Below are positions 39,991 to 52,041 of a stretch of DNA of 64,000 nt, one piece after another. This DNA is from Takakia lepidozioides. Taxonomy: Eukaryota > Streptophyta > Takakiopsida > Takakiales > Takakiaceae. The notes under the pieces were generated by a model. The model was not told the DNA's origin. It ran no database searches and worked only from the letters and a program-made list of their open reading frames with translations. Made by a program: the position numbers and the translations under genes. The DNA lies in assembly GCA_030704615.1 (NCBI GenBank), contig CM060734.1:33496042-33560041 (forward strand), read 5' to 3'. The first letter of the stretch is position 1. Each line of letters begins with the position of its first letter.

Positions 39991-41938
39991 TACGTTGCTT
40001 TAGCACCGATACTTTCGATTATGCTTCCAATTCGACCGAGACAGTTGCCATCAGAATATTCTGTCCATATTTCTAACGAATGACATCCCATGGATGAACA
40101 GTTTCATGTCACAACCAGTTTTGTTTGGCCTTTAGGTCTGGAGTTCAACTTCGTGTGCATGCCATAAATGAGGATATTACCCTGCGTGCCACCGGGGTGA
40201 TTCAAGGCTCAAATCCTGTTACCACGACATTTAGTAATAAACTGTGTGTGATCTTCCAAATTTTTACTATCTATTCATAATTACTAAAGGGCAGGGCTTG
40301 CATGAATTGCATGCATTTGTTAATATATTTTCGAGGGCCTCCATCCCCTGTTCATTAAAATTTTAAAAACAAAATTAAAAAAGGAAAAAAAGGGGGTACC
40401 TGCCTCAAATTGTAGGGTAGTATCTATTTTTGGGTTTGGTGCTTTGGCAAATTTAAGGCTTCAAATCTCGTCCCTGGTGCTCAAAGATTGGATCATTGTT
40501 GTAAGTTCTAACCAGTGTTGTATTGGTACATAGGGTTAAGGCGGGTATATAGTAGGGTATGTGGAATGGTCTCTCAAATACCCTACTAAGGTGGGTATGA
40601 GCTGGGGGTTCTAAGTTCTAACCTGCTTTCACAGTGGCATTACCAGTTTACATTTCGCAATGCAAATGGTCAAAAGCCCATTTGAGTTTTAATGAAGCCC
40701 CATAACTGCTTGTGGCGTTCTGGCCTTCCCCATCATGTGTGTGAGAATGCCAGGGTTGTGGAGCCTACATTTATGGTCAACGACACAAAAAGTTAAGCTA
40801 TGGTGAATATGTTGTTTAGACACTGGCTTTCCGTTAGGAAGTCTGTTAGTAGGTGGTTAGTTAGCTACGATGCAGAGGGCCCCACTAAACAGCACGTGCC
40901 ATCCTGTTACGTCCATTACTGTAGTTAGGCTACACAGTGCCTATTACCTCTAACCTAACCATTTTGTATCGACCTCACGATCTTGTGTTAGGCTGATTTC
41001 ACCCTAACAGGACCTAAAACCATATCAAGGTTACCTATTAGGCTGATTGTACCCTAACAGGACCTAACCAATTCGGTTAGGCTGACTGTACCCTAACTAA
41101 CGCGCACGCACTCCACGCGTATACACTATACACACGACAAGTTTGTGGGGCAGGAGAATCCAAATTCTGACTCTTGGAAAAGAAACTTTCCCCTTTGGGC
41201 AGAAACAACCGGCTGTAGCCAGTCGTGAGCCCATGGGATGAGCCTTAAATAACACAACTGGAAATGGAAAATTTCTAATCTGGGCAGCCATGACCGGGTA
41301 TCCAGGCACGTTGGCTGGCTGACCGGGTAAAGCCGGTGGAACTGGCAGGGTGGCCACCGGCAACCGGCAACAATAATGCAAACTACAGGTCTATCCTTTC
41401 GCATCGCTGCCACGTCAGAAGTTGATTTTGCACCACTCTAAGATTTCCACGTGGAGATCTCAGATTAGGGGCTTGTGGATGGCGTTGGATGCGCTGCTTT
41501 TGGACCCTGGGTTGGATGTTAACCGGAGTTAAGCCATCGTGCAGCGCAAATGGAGAGGAGAGTGAAGAGGTGAGGAAATCCAGCGGTTTGTGTGTTGGCA
41601 TTCTTCCTTCTGACAATGCAGTTGACAGGTTTGGCTGGTGCTGAATTGAGGGCTTTTCAGTGATGCTCAGCAGAAGACAGAAGAATTGATGGTCGGTGTC
41701 TGGTGAAGTATGTAAGTAAGTAGTCGGTGATGTGGTGGAGATGGTGGGCTGATTTTGTTTATTATATACATGTAGCGTGCACGACGTAGTGTAAAGGGAG
41801 GAACTCTATCCAGATCTGATATGGAAAAGGTTTGATGACGGGTCCACCAGCCTGGGACGCGCACGAAGACTAGTCTTTGCTGCGGTGGGAATTGCACGCG
41901 CATTGAGGAGGATACAGACAAGTGGGAGAGGAAAGTGT
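39991..41938. other. Intergenic DNA and remorin upstream region
   Basis: A degenerate SINE-like B box (GGCTCAAATCC, near 40207) lies at 40180-40260. A triple short repeat lies at 40987-41100. From 41100 to 42128 the DNA is less AT-rich and probably holds the remorin promoter and 5' UTR. No other gene recognised. Confidence 0.4.
40987..41100. repeat. Three copies of a ~30-bp unit
   Basis: The unit TTAGGCTGATTGTACCCTAA recurs at about 40988, 41039 and 41078, the first two followed by CAGGACCTAA. It contains CCCTAA by chance and is not a telomeric array. Confidence 0.7.
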
Positions 41939-41963
41939 GAGAGAGAGAGAGAGAGAGAGAGAG
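41939..41963. repeat. (GA)n microsatellite
   Basis: About twelve GA dinucleotides in a row, 165 bp before the remorin ATG, so probably in its 5' UTR or promoter, where GA/CT tracts are common in plants. Confidence 0.9.
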
Positions 41964-42128
41964 CAGAAAGCGTCCCCTAGGACTCCGACATAGACAGTGG
42001 TGGAGAGGTTCAGAAGGTGAAGTAGTCTCACGAGAGGGGACTGAAAACCAACCGAAGTTGTTACATACAGCGGAAGTTTTGCCAGCAGCTGAAGGCTTTT
42101 AAGACTGTACGAGTGGAAGCTCTAGGCT

Positions 42129-44369
42129 ATGACGGTCACCGAACCGCAACCTCTGTCTAACGGAGCTCCTGATGGGGTTCCCCCAAAGGTGGAGGAGGCG
42201 ACCCCGACATCTGTCAACCCCGCCCCGACACCCAAAGGTAATCATCATACTCCGCTCCACTCTGGCACCCTTCATAACGTCAGTGATGTGAACAGAACAG
42301 ATAGGGAAATTGAAGCACCAGGGATGTGAACAGATAGGGAGTTGAAGCACCAGTGAGTTGACGAAAATCTTTCTTTGTTTTGCAGAGACGGGGACGCCTG
42401 TAGCACCTTCCCCCCAGCTGGCAGAGGCGAAAGAGACCCAACGTATGCATTCGCTGCCCTTCTTATCGTCCACAATCACATTCCCACGGAAGTAAGGTCG
42501 AAGGAGAAGGTGTTAGACAATTATGATGCTGAGAACCATAGAGTTCCTGCTCCTAGTCAGTGAACACGAATGTGCACGATACAAATATGGGAAGAAAGTA
42601 CATTCAGAACGAGATTGGTCATGGGCGTAATGTTGTGCCATGTCCCTTATATGACCCCTCCTTGCCTGTGATACTCTTGCAACTCCGTCATGGCCCTCTC
42701 ACAGCCACGCCCATTTCCTAGAAGTAAGCTTACTCTAATTGCTCTCTAGAACTACAGAGGTACTGGGTGGTGCCACGAGGACCGCCCCTCTGGAGTGTAG
42801 ACTCTAAGGAGGCATTTGGGTTGTTCAGGAAAGTCGAGAATTGAGTGATACCTTCCAAGCCTCTTCCAAGTGGATATTATAATGAAGCAAACTGGGCTAA
42901 AACAGTGTTAGTTTCAAACTTCCCACCGAGACCCTGGAAAGTTCGTCCATGCGTGTGCGCGTACTGAAAGGGGGCCCACGGCTTCATCCTTATGCTGAGA
43001 TACACTTAGTGAAATGCTCCAGGAAAGTTATCCTGCCCATCTGAGAGCGGAAGTTTAGATCGTGTAAACTAGTAACGCTCTAATATTGTTTTTTCTCATG
43101 CAGATACCGAGACTGCTCCTGGAGCTCCGAAAGGCCACCCACAAGCAACAGACCCAAATGCAGGTAATAAACTCTTGGTCGCACGTGCATTTGAGGGTGA
43201 TGAATAGGAGCCTGCACTGGGACCGTCAGGGATCTGCCCATAACAAGTAACAATCGCGTTCAGGTTCCCATGTCAAACTCCATACCTCAAGCACAGCAGA
43301 TTGCTGTGTTTAAGACTTTTCTTTGCTGGACTCTTAAACACTGCAGTCCGACTAGTGTAGTACCATGGTGGACTCGAGTCGACCTCACAGCTGTAAGTTT
43401 GGGTCCACTGCAGGGGCGCTTGTGCCTCAGGAGCCCAAGACCGAAGGAAAACCGGAGTCTACTGCAGCTCCAGTGCTGGAGACTTCCGCCTCAGAAACCG
43501 CCCTTGCTAAAGTGCAGCACGACAAGATGCATTCGCGTGCAAGAGCCTGGGAAGAGAGTGCCAAAGCTAAATTGGCAAACCGGTGAGCACTTCCACAGTT
43601 ATCTGGCACCATTCATGATTGAACTAGCATGTGGTAGTGTTGCAGATTCCGTAGATAGTAATTTTTGTGCTACAAGTTACAGTGCAACACTTGGCCAATT
43701 CTCTTGTGATGGGTGAGCTTATATGTGTACATTGGTTCTCTATAGGGCTGCAAGAGAGGAAGCCAAAATAACGGCCTGGGAGACCAATATGAAGAACAAC
43801 GCGGAAGCGCGCTTGCATAAAGCTGAGGCAAGCGACTGGCACCTATCTACACCTCCTTCCCACACGTATTTGTCTACCATATGTTATTTTGTGGGTGAAG
43901 AAACGAGCTACATACATCCATGAAAATCCAAGTGTTCATGGGAACGGCATAACAAACAAAGAACTGTGAAAGCTACTGTCTCCCCACAGTCTCTGAAGAC
44001 AAAATACTTACTATCACCCTCAGATAGAATGGGGGCAATGTTTCTGTGCACAGTGAGGAAATGTCTTACTTCGTGAACCAGCAACTTTGTCAGCCTATGT
44101 ATGAGAAGGAGCGATGGTTAGATCAGAGATCGTACAATTCCTGACAATATTTGTTATTTGTTGGACACCAGCAATACTTGGAGAAACAGAGAGCCAAGTA
44201 CACGGAGACGATGAAAAATGAAGTGGCGTTGGCCCACCGAACGGCTGAAGAGAAGAGGGCTGTCGTGGAAGCAAAACGGGGCGAAGAGTTCGTCAAAGTA
44301 GACGAGCTCGCTGCCAAGTACCGCGCTACCGGAAAACTGGCTCGCAAATATCTATGCTTCACACCCTGA
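42129..44369 (+). CDS. Remorin (6 exons, ~224 aa)
   Basis: A plant-specific protein that attaches to the inner face of the plasma membrane and organises nanodomains. Exons are 42129-42237, 42386-42442, 43104-43163, 43414-43582, 43746-43827 and 44172-44369; phases join cleanly. Exons 1-3 encode a proline-, alanine- and glutamate-rich disordered N-terminus. Exons 4-6 encode the remorin C-terminal domain: RARAWEESAKAKLANR, the ITAWETNMKNNAEARLHKAE helix, LEKQRAKYTETMKNEVA, then EEKRAVVEAKRGEEFVKVDE and AAKYRATGKLARKYLCF. The terminal cysteine-containing tail is where family members are anchored. The intron after exon 5 appears to start with GC (GAG/GCAAGC) rather than GT. It faces eIF5A, tail to tail, 1.3 kb away. 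Confidence 0.92.
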
Positions 44370-45669
44370 CTCCAGACCCTCTCTTCCTCTTCCTCCTTCA
44401 GAAGCTGTACACTACACCGCTCATGCCAATCATTGTTTGTACTTGTAAAGCATATTCGTACTATCTTGTACCCGTCTGTATACCGCGATGACTCCTTATG
44501 TGGATAGATTGTACTTGGCAAAATAAAATCTAGTTAAACACTCAGCAATCTTAGCCAATCTACAATGCTTCCTACAATGCTATGCTTATGTACTGAATAC
44601 AATATTTTCTACATGAACGATGGCTTGTGATATACTTTCCGTAATGCAAACTACAACTTTCTCATCTCGAAATATTCTCTTTCTGCAAACTCCTTCGCAC
44701 ATTCCTTGAAGATAGCACTTCTTGGAAGAGAGAACCATATGAACAGCAACAAAGAAAATAGCTTTTGAAGCTATTCCCCAAACAGATGGAAACACTACAG
44801 CTAAGTAGCTGGCTCAGTGGCAACCGCATGAAACTGCTAACTTGCTGATCATAGGGCGCTTGAGAATAACCATATGAAGTGAAACATCCTGTCCATGCTA
44901 ATTTCGGTGGAGGACTACTTTCACTGTGAATGACAGAAGGACCAATGTACATCATATACAAGGAGAGAGAAACTCCATTCAATAAAAGCCATCAATTCAA
45001 ATTGCACCAAGAGGAAAGACACCTTTATCAGTTGTCACCATAAAAATATTGAGCAATTGGGCCCCCTCACATGAAAAATATACCATTTTCATTGATAAGA
45101 CAAGAACAAAATCCAGCTTCCCCTCAATTTTTACTAGGACCTAGCCCAGCTCCTATTGTTCAATCATTCAAAGCTGGAAAGTAGACCTTAAAACTCCAAA
45201 AAGCCATTCCATCTTAATTGCTGAGGGACCTGACATTCACTCAGCTCAGAATTTATTCTCCGTCAACTTAAACCAGTTTAGAACCCTGAGACCCGACCTC
45301 AAGATGTGGCAAAACTGAGGAAGTCCACAACTGAAGTTCAAGATATGGAGGGTACCAAACATAGAACAGACACTATTCTGGGAGTACGACTGTAAGGTCC
45401 ATACAAGAACCCATGGATCTTGCAACGCAACAGACAGGAGGAGAGATGTTAACTCGGACACTCTCAGAAACTTCCTTAGCTAGTTGTCAAATTACAAGTA
45501 AGGAAATAAACTGATATAACATCCGATGCCCTAGGACGCAAGTGCAGGTGTGCACAAACAAGCCATCCTTCCAAATAAATCTCCAAACCTGCCAGAAAGC
45601 CAAGAGATCATCCAATTGCAAGTCTCTCCTCAATACACCTCAACCATCTCACCACAAGACTCTTACAGC
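44370..45669. other. Convergent 3' flanks of remorin and eIF5A
   Basis: Presumably holds both 3' UTRs. AATAAA at 44521 is a plausible remorin poly(A) signal. No further gene recognised. Confidence 0.5.
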
Positions 45670-47320
45670 CTAGTTCTTGGGCCCGATATCCTTCAGAGCG
45701 CAGATCTGCTCCTCTCCCATAGCAGCCATAACAGTCACCACCAGATCCTTTCCGACAGCAAAGCCCTCTGTCAACTGCAAATACCAAACTTTCAGTTACA
45801 CATTGGGACATACTCAGATACATTCAGACTAACATCACAGCCCAACCTCTGCAGCTCACCACCCACTACTTGGGGGCTTTCGACTTCCATGGACATCAAA
45901 GAGATAAAGACTACCAACCCTAATCAACTCCCCCACCATACCTGACCAGGATTATTACCCAGAACATTACCTGAGGAAGAAGCTGGTCATCAGTGGGAAG
46001 CCGTAGGTCATCCTTGGTATCCCCATTCTCAGTTAGGAGGCTCACCTGTATTCACAAGGTGGGAAATTAGTATGACCAGAAGCAAAAGAGCCTGTACAGT
46101 GTCCAGTAAGGGGAAAGAAGATGGCCAATATACAATGAACGACAATTGCTGGCCTTAAGGACTCAGAAGCCCGTAAGATTTGCTGGGACAGAGCATAAAT
46201 GATGCAGTAGGGCAGATGACACTTACAAATCCATCCTCAGATATGTCAATCAGCTGGTAATCAGTGCGCACCACCTCTGGAACCTGTCACAAGCACACCA
46301 TAATTGTAAGCTAAACAGCATCTCTGTTATTATTAGCAAAACTCAGCCACACAAAAAGCAAGTGGGTCCAGATAGACTCTTACATCACAATTGTGAGAAG
46401 AAGGAACAATATCCTCCAACTTCTTCCCAGTAAAGATGTCTATTCCCACGAAGTGACACTTGGCGTGACCGTGCTTTCCAGTCTTCGACGTTGACACCTC
46501 AACAACCTTCAGAGGACCACACACAGCTTATGAGCCTAGCTTCATCATTACACTTCTGTCTGCGTCAAGTCTAACTCATCATCAGACATAAACATGCAAG
46601 TTCATCTCTACTTGCTAGAAGATTCAAAGTGTCCATTTCGGCCGGCGGAGTCTCACAACCCTCCACCGTTATGCTCTCCTGCACTCCTTCCTACTGTACT
46701 GAAAACTTAACCAACCTGAACTAAGATCAAACGCTGCACGTTGCCGTACTAAATAATACGAAAAAATTCAATAACCCTTGGTTGATTCGATATACAGACA
46801 GACCCAGTCTCTCCCGGTAAACACATTCCAAAAACGCAGCATTCGAAGCAATTGACCTACGAATCTAAATTAACGAGAGGACCAGCGTAACGTGAAAGCG
46901 ACAGGACACCTAGGCTTCCGAGGACAAGCCAGGAACAACCTTCGAAACCAACAAAAAGCGCGAATGAAACACATGTAGAGGCATGTCTACCCGCGGGGGA
47001 TCAAGTATAAAACACGACTGGAGGACAACCTCTGCACCAAGAAGGGCTGTACAGCATACACCCCTACCAGGCACACTGTCAAAAAAGAGTCGTAAGGCAA
47101 CTTGCCAGGGACGAAAGAGCGAAACCCTGAAAGTCAGTCTGTGGCTCATAACTCATAACCCTCAACACGCATACAAACGAAGAGACCGGAAGAGTACCTT
47201 GCAAGGCCTCTGCTTGATCACAATGTAAGCGTTCTTGCGAATGGTTCCAGCCTGCTGCGGGAAGGTCTTGGAGGCGCCGGCATCGGCCTTGGAGTCGAAG
47301 TGATGATCATCATCCGACAT
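45670..47320 (-). CDS. eIF5A: Eukaryotic translation initiation factor 5A (5 exons, 160 aa)
   Basis: Cytosolic factor that binds the ribosomal E site and helps peptide bond formation on difficult sequences, and termination. Exons on the minus strand are 47198-47320, 46384-46506, 46227-46283, 45971-46045 and 45670-45774, all GT-AG and all phase 0. They give 160 residues, the normal plant length. The N-terminus reads [12 protein letters not shown]. The hypusination loop [15 protein letters not shown] places the modified lysine at K52. [30 protein letters not shown] and the C-terminal [16 protein letters not shown] are the OB-fold features of the family. The 5' flank at 47330-47640 is GC-rich, as for a constitutive promoter. 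Confidence 0.97.
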
Positions 47321-49190
47321 GGCTATATCTCCTCTGCTTCTTGTGTGCAGGCAGGCGGGGATTGAGACAGCGCAGGAGATCCCAAGCTCTTGCCGCTAGA
47401 TCTCCCCGCTTCCTCACCTCCGAGAGGAATCGCCCTCTCCGCTGCCTCCCAATCCGCGCGCCCAACCCTGCGATCAAGAAACAAACAAAGGGCGATAGCA
47501 GATGCGAGCGCGCCAAAAGACAGCGTCGGGACTTTCCTCCAGGGCTTCGAGGCGGCCACCCCCTCACCGTCCGATCCCCATCTGGACGGCTCCTGCCGCT
47601 TCTCCCCGCCCCCGCACCACCGCCCATTTAGGGCTTCACCCGAGTGGTTAGAAACTTGTGCCACCGCCTACTCCCGGTCACCCTCGCTCCCCGCAACTCC
47701 CCTTTCTTCCTTTCGCCACCGCCACCCGAAGGCCCTATTCCGCCCTGCTTTAGGTCGATCCGGTGGCATAATCTGCCATCCACACGTGGCGGCTGACTCT
47801 CCGTACCTGCAGAATCAGCAAGCGCTGCTCATTCTGCAACGGGAATCGGCCCAGTGGGGTGTATTTTTTCAGATTTATACGCGTTGATCGTATATACGTA
47901 TCGTACACTGATAACTGCCTTCGAAGCTCCTTGGAGGTACCCCTGTTTTCGACGAAGAAAAAAGCAGCGAGGTTTTTCAGAGTTCAGAGATCGATCTGTG
48001 TCAGTGTTGTAGGATTCAGTGTCGAAGTGGATGTGGGTTTGCACTTGTGTGGCAAGAGCAGAGGTGAACTCTGGAATAAAATTTCTGGGTTTACAGATGA
48101 ATGTCGGACCCACCAACTAAAAGGAGGTTGCTGGATTTGCTCCTTATGAGAAGAAAATTGTGTTGACACAGCTGGAGACTAGGTATTCAACATGCAATTC
48201 AGAAAGCCATTAGTCGCGGGGTCTCCTTTGAGGATGTAGCAATTGATTCATCATAACAGGTGCAGCTTTATATGGCATGGCTAGTACAAAATGACAAGGG
48301 CCTCTTGGGCCCATTCCTTTCTTGGACTGCAAATCAAACTTCTGTCTGTGCATCTTATCAGCAAGTTGTATTCCTATCACAATTGGGTTCTGCGCCCACA
48401 AGTGGAGTTCAGGTTAGTCCGCAGAAATATTCCTTTAGTGCCACTAATTGTGGTCACAAAGTCGCCCATGGCAGGCAAGACATCACAGTGGGCTGCCATG
48501 AGGGCATGCAGGAATGCTATCAGCTCCAACTCTATCTCTGCGTCCAGGACTGGTACCTAGTCCCACCAACTGCTGTCCCCCTTTACTGGTTTTGTCTGGG
48601 AGTCTTTTGGCAGTGCATCAATCTTACAGTGTGAATGTTGGCAGGTTGGGTTTAGCTTCTTGTCTTAGATCACGATAATAGAAGAAGTTTCGGTCATTTA
48701 TTTATATTTATATGCCCAGATGATGCGCACTCTTTCTGGTGAGTGAGGAAGCTCTATGAGTTTATCACAGCTAGAGAGATAATGTTAATAGGAAAGGCTC
48801 TGAACAGACCTTTCCAACCCCTAAAAGGAGGCTGGACTGTCCTCCAGCAGCTGCTGCACGCGTGGGTGTTAATATGATCCTGACACTCCGCACGCCACAC
48901 CATGACTTAGACCAATCCAACCTCTAGAGAAACTTCCTCCATCAGGAGAGGCTAATGTAGTACCTGCATATGTTGAATCCAGTATTTGAGAGAGAGTGGA
49001 AGCAAACCCTGCAATTGATGTGAAAGTCCACACAGAAAGATGTCTGAAGAGAGAAAACCCCCCAGCCCCCAACCCAAAGAGAAAGCCATGGGGCCCATCT
49101 TGAAATGGCCGCCTGAGTAAATCATTCTACCCTGCTTGAATGCTCTTTACCAGCCCTGTCAAATTGAACAGCAAATCCAGTGACCCCAGT
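47321..49190. other. eIF5A upstream region and unassigned DNA
   Basis: The first ~400 bp are GC-rich and likely hold the eIF5A promoter and 5' UTR. From 47850 to 49190 open frames exist on both strands (for example 48260-48634 plus, 48869-49072 minus) but none shows a family motif; the latter could be a further exon of the gene at 49200-50460. Confidence 0.4.
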
Positions 49191-49199
49191 ACACCAGGG

Positions 49200-50460
49200 G
49201 CATTCAAAACGCACTCAGTGGTATAGTGTGCAAGTAGACCCCGCACCAGCACCACCGCTGGGAATTATATGCCAGCCACCCAGAATGGAGACAGCAGTAC
49301 AGGTGCTTGATGTGTATTCACCACTACTGGCCGTGCAATCCGCAAAGTCACCAGCAATGCTATTTGCTCGACTTGAAAATTTTCAACACATAACTCTGGC
49401 TCTAGGACAAAAAACTCGTTCAAATGGTCTGGTATGGCACCAAGCTTTCTGCCTCCCTCAGTCACAGAAGTGGAAATATCTGTAGGACCCTGGTGTGGAG
49501 GACAGGCCTGTCAGAAGTGAAGAGACAGCGCCATGCAAGCACAAGAGATGCATCGTCTATATTGACTGTCAAAGGCATAAAAAACACCTGCAACTCTTGA
49601 AGCCATGGTGGCAAGGAAATTTCAGTATCCTCTATCCTTCTACACTTTTCCAAAAACACCCTTGTCGATGTGTTGTTCACCTTACCAACCATACACTGTT
49701 GCTGTGGAACAAGGGATGAAGCAATGGCAGTGGTCATTAAGACAGGCAACTCTGATCCCTGCAATTGCATGTCCACCTGCAACAATGCTGCTGACAGAAG
49801 GAACTTATGCACACACACTGCAGGTATGCCCTGAAGAGTTGGCCTCCTTGGATAGGGAGAGAATAAAACACTTAATTTCTCCACTGTCATGACACTCACT
49901 TCATCACTAGCTAAGACACTTTGGCCCCCTTTCCACGTTGCCTCTGCACAGACTCACCTGAACCTCTCATTATATGCCGATCATCATCCCAGATACAGAG
50001 CCTCAGCTTTTGAATGTCTGCTGTTAAACTAAGAGCTGTGATGTTGGCTCTCTCAACCCCATGACAACAGCTTGCTTCAGCCTTCGCTGGAATTTGTGAG
50101 ATGTGCAGATAATACGTGGGTCCCACTTTTTCTATATTCACAGAAGCACTGGCCCATTTGCTGTACCTTGGTACTTCATGGCTGTTTGTGATGTCAACTC
50201 CAAGGGATCAGACCAACCCTTACCCTCAACCCTGATATAGATGTGAGCAGCTTCTTTTCCTGTTTCATGCTTAGAAGGAACAAGTCATCCAGATCCTGGA
50301 ACTCCCCCTCATATCTACTGTTGGGGAATTCCCAATCGTAATCCAACTTGGAGAATTTCATTACCCTTGCAATAAAAGAATCTCTTCTCCCACCTGTCAC
50401 TTCCACTAACCACTCACAGTCATTGCAAATATCAATATCAATATTGATTTTACAGGATTG
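49200..50460 (-). CDS. Unidentified multi-exon coding region
   Basis: Minus-strand segments with protein-like composition line up with splice-like sites. One runs from about 50455 to 50194 (CEWLVEVTGGRRDSFIARV, then FQDLDDLFLLSMKQEKKLL). One starts near 50150 (VGPTYYLHISQIPAKAEASC) and ends at a strong CAG/GTGAGT donor near 49960. One at about 49830-49470 has ALLQVDMQLQGSELPVLMTT and PQQQCMVGK. The last, from about 49485 to 49310, has TEGGRKLGAIPDHLNEFFVL. Reading straight through meets stops, as expected for introns, but exon borders are not proved and it could be a pseudogene. I do not recognise the family. It is on the same strand as SPC24 and 150 bp beyond its stop. Confidence 0.4.
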
Positions 50461-50609
50461 ATGCTGAGAGTGCTCACTTCACCCAGTGCTAAAAGCACAA
50501 CCATCCTTCCTCACAAAGGTCTCTAGCTACACTCTAATCTTGTGACTTCATGTCATCAAATCACACGGCATAGGTAAGCATAATATGGTACAAAAAGAGT
50601 TTCAGCATG

Positions 50610-51924
50610 TCATAGCATCATGCCCCAAACAGCCTTAGATAAGTCGTACGAGGATTTCTGCGAAGGGTCCAGAGAAAATGTTGCAATGTCGTCCGTGTTC
50701 AGCAGGGCTTTCCATAGTTAAGTTGGGGAATCAGGCCATAATCACTGTACTTTAGAGTTGAGCTGTTGATGCCTTCAGACCAGAATAGACTAGCAAAATA
50801 AGATACTGTAACATGCAAACTTGCAGAAAGCACAAAGAACGTATGGGACCAGAAAGCATAACAAACATGGCAAGGAGTAGAAAGAAAACTCAACAAGGGA
50901 CAATGGATTGTAACCAGCAAGAAAAAAGAGGAATCTGACATTACTAAAGAATGGAATGGAGGAAGGATACTGCCAACAAATTTGTCAGTCTCTGACAGGT
51001 TGGGAATGATGTCCGAAACAGTTGAAAACAAGGAGAGCTCATTCCTGCATTCATGACATCCAGGAAGTTACACATGCATATTGGCAGCCTCCCAACTGAA
51101 AACCTACAACTGAACAATTGTTGTCATTGTCCTCTCTGTCTTATTTTTCATTTCCCTTTTCTTCCTCAACCCAGGCAGAGCATATTCAAGTTACATTGCT
51201 TGCTGTGTTCTGATCCTTTCTCATATGGGGGAAGATAGCCCTTATTTACTCCTCGATTTGGAATGGAGCGTTGGTTAACCCTGACGTTGATTCTGTTTAG
51301 GCACCAGCATTGAGTGATATGTCAAGAGTCTACCCTGTGGACAATTCAAACTAATCCTGGATTGCCCTCTATGATTGCAAGGATAGTAATAAAAAGACTG
51401 ACTTGAGACGTGACTCCTCCTTCACAAGCTGGTCAAGAGTCTGCTTTTGAGTCTTGATGGAATGCAGCTGCTCGCCCAGTGCCTCCAGGTCCTCCTCAAT
51501 CGATGTGCATGCACCATCCACCCCCCCACCCAACACCTGGTATTCTCAGAACCACTGGCGGACGGTACCACCTGGTAGTCAAGCGACAAGTTGGAGGCAC
51601 TTATCTGGCACTGGTTCGCATTTCATTTTCATTGCGGAGGACCTCTTCCAAGTTCTGTCGCAACATCTCCATCTCCTCACTCTGCTCAACATCGTCCTTG
51701 GCAGCCACCACTTCTTCCTCTTTCTGTAACAATAATTGCTCCAACTCTTTATGTACGCCAGTTTCGTAGGAATGGCATTTGGCCACCAACTGGACCAGCG
51801 TGTTGATAAGGTCCTGCAGCGTTGCCACCTCGTCCGCGGGCTTGAAGAGTGAAGGCAACCCTTCCAGCAACGCTATCGTCTCCTCCACCTCCCGCATATC
51901 CTCCACCTCCTCTCCTCCCGACAT
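50610..51924 (-). CDS. SPC24: Kinetochore protein SPC24 (about 4 exons)
   Basis: Subunit of the NDC80 complex, which links kinetochores to spindle microtubules; SPC24 pairs with SPC25 on the inner side. Exon 1 begins at the ATG at 51924 and runs to near 51619: an acidic start, then a long coiled coil (KELEQLLLQKEEEVVAAKDD ... QNLEEVLRNENEM). A second exon (about 51399-51494) continues it as EDLEALGEQLHSIKTQKQTL. A third (50971-51037 or 51044) starts the globular domain with LFSTVSDIIPNL, matching the family's conserved V-P-D/N block. The last (50610-50707) ends FSLDPSQKSSYDLSKAVWGM, matching the family's C-terminal helix. The last junction is phase 1 and joins exactly. The exon 1/2 border is unclear: no good in-frame GT donor is seen. 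Confidence 0.82.
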
Positions 51925-52041
51925 TGTGCCGTCTCTCTCCTCTCTCCTCTCTCCTTTCTCGATTGTGTACGCTGTGAGCGAAGCTAAAAAAGAAGTGAGG
52001 AGAGCGCGGGCGGAGGTGATAAAGCGAATCAAACACTTGTG

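Noticed and set aside
40987-41100. Telomere-like CCCTAA repeats
   Set aside because: CCCTAA occurs only inside a ~30-bp unit repeated three times. There is no head-to-tail CCCTAAA array.
47310-47887. Long overlapping open frames on both strands upstream of eIF5A
   Set aside because: The region is GC-rich, so stops are rare by chance. Arginine/proline-rich peptides without motifs are expected from a promoter and 5' UTR.
48260-48634. Protein-coding gene on either strand
   Set aside because: Open on both strands but without recognisable domain or exon partners.
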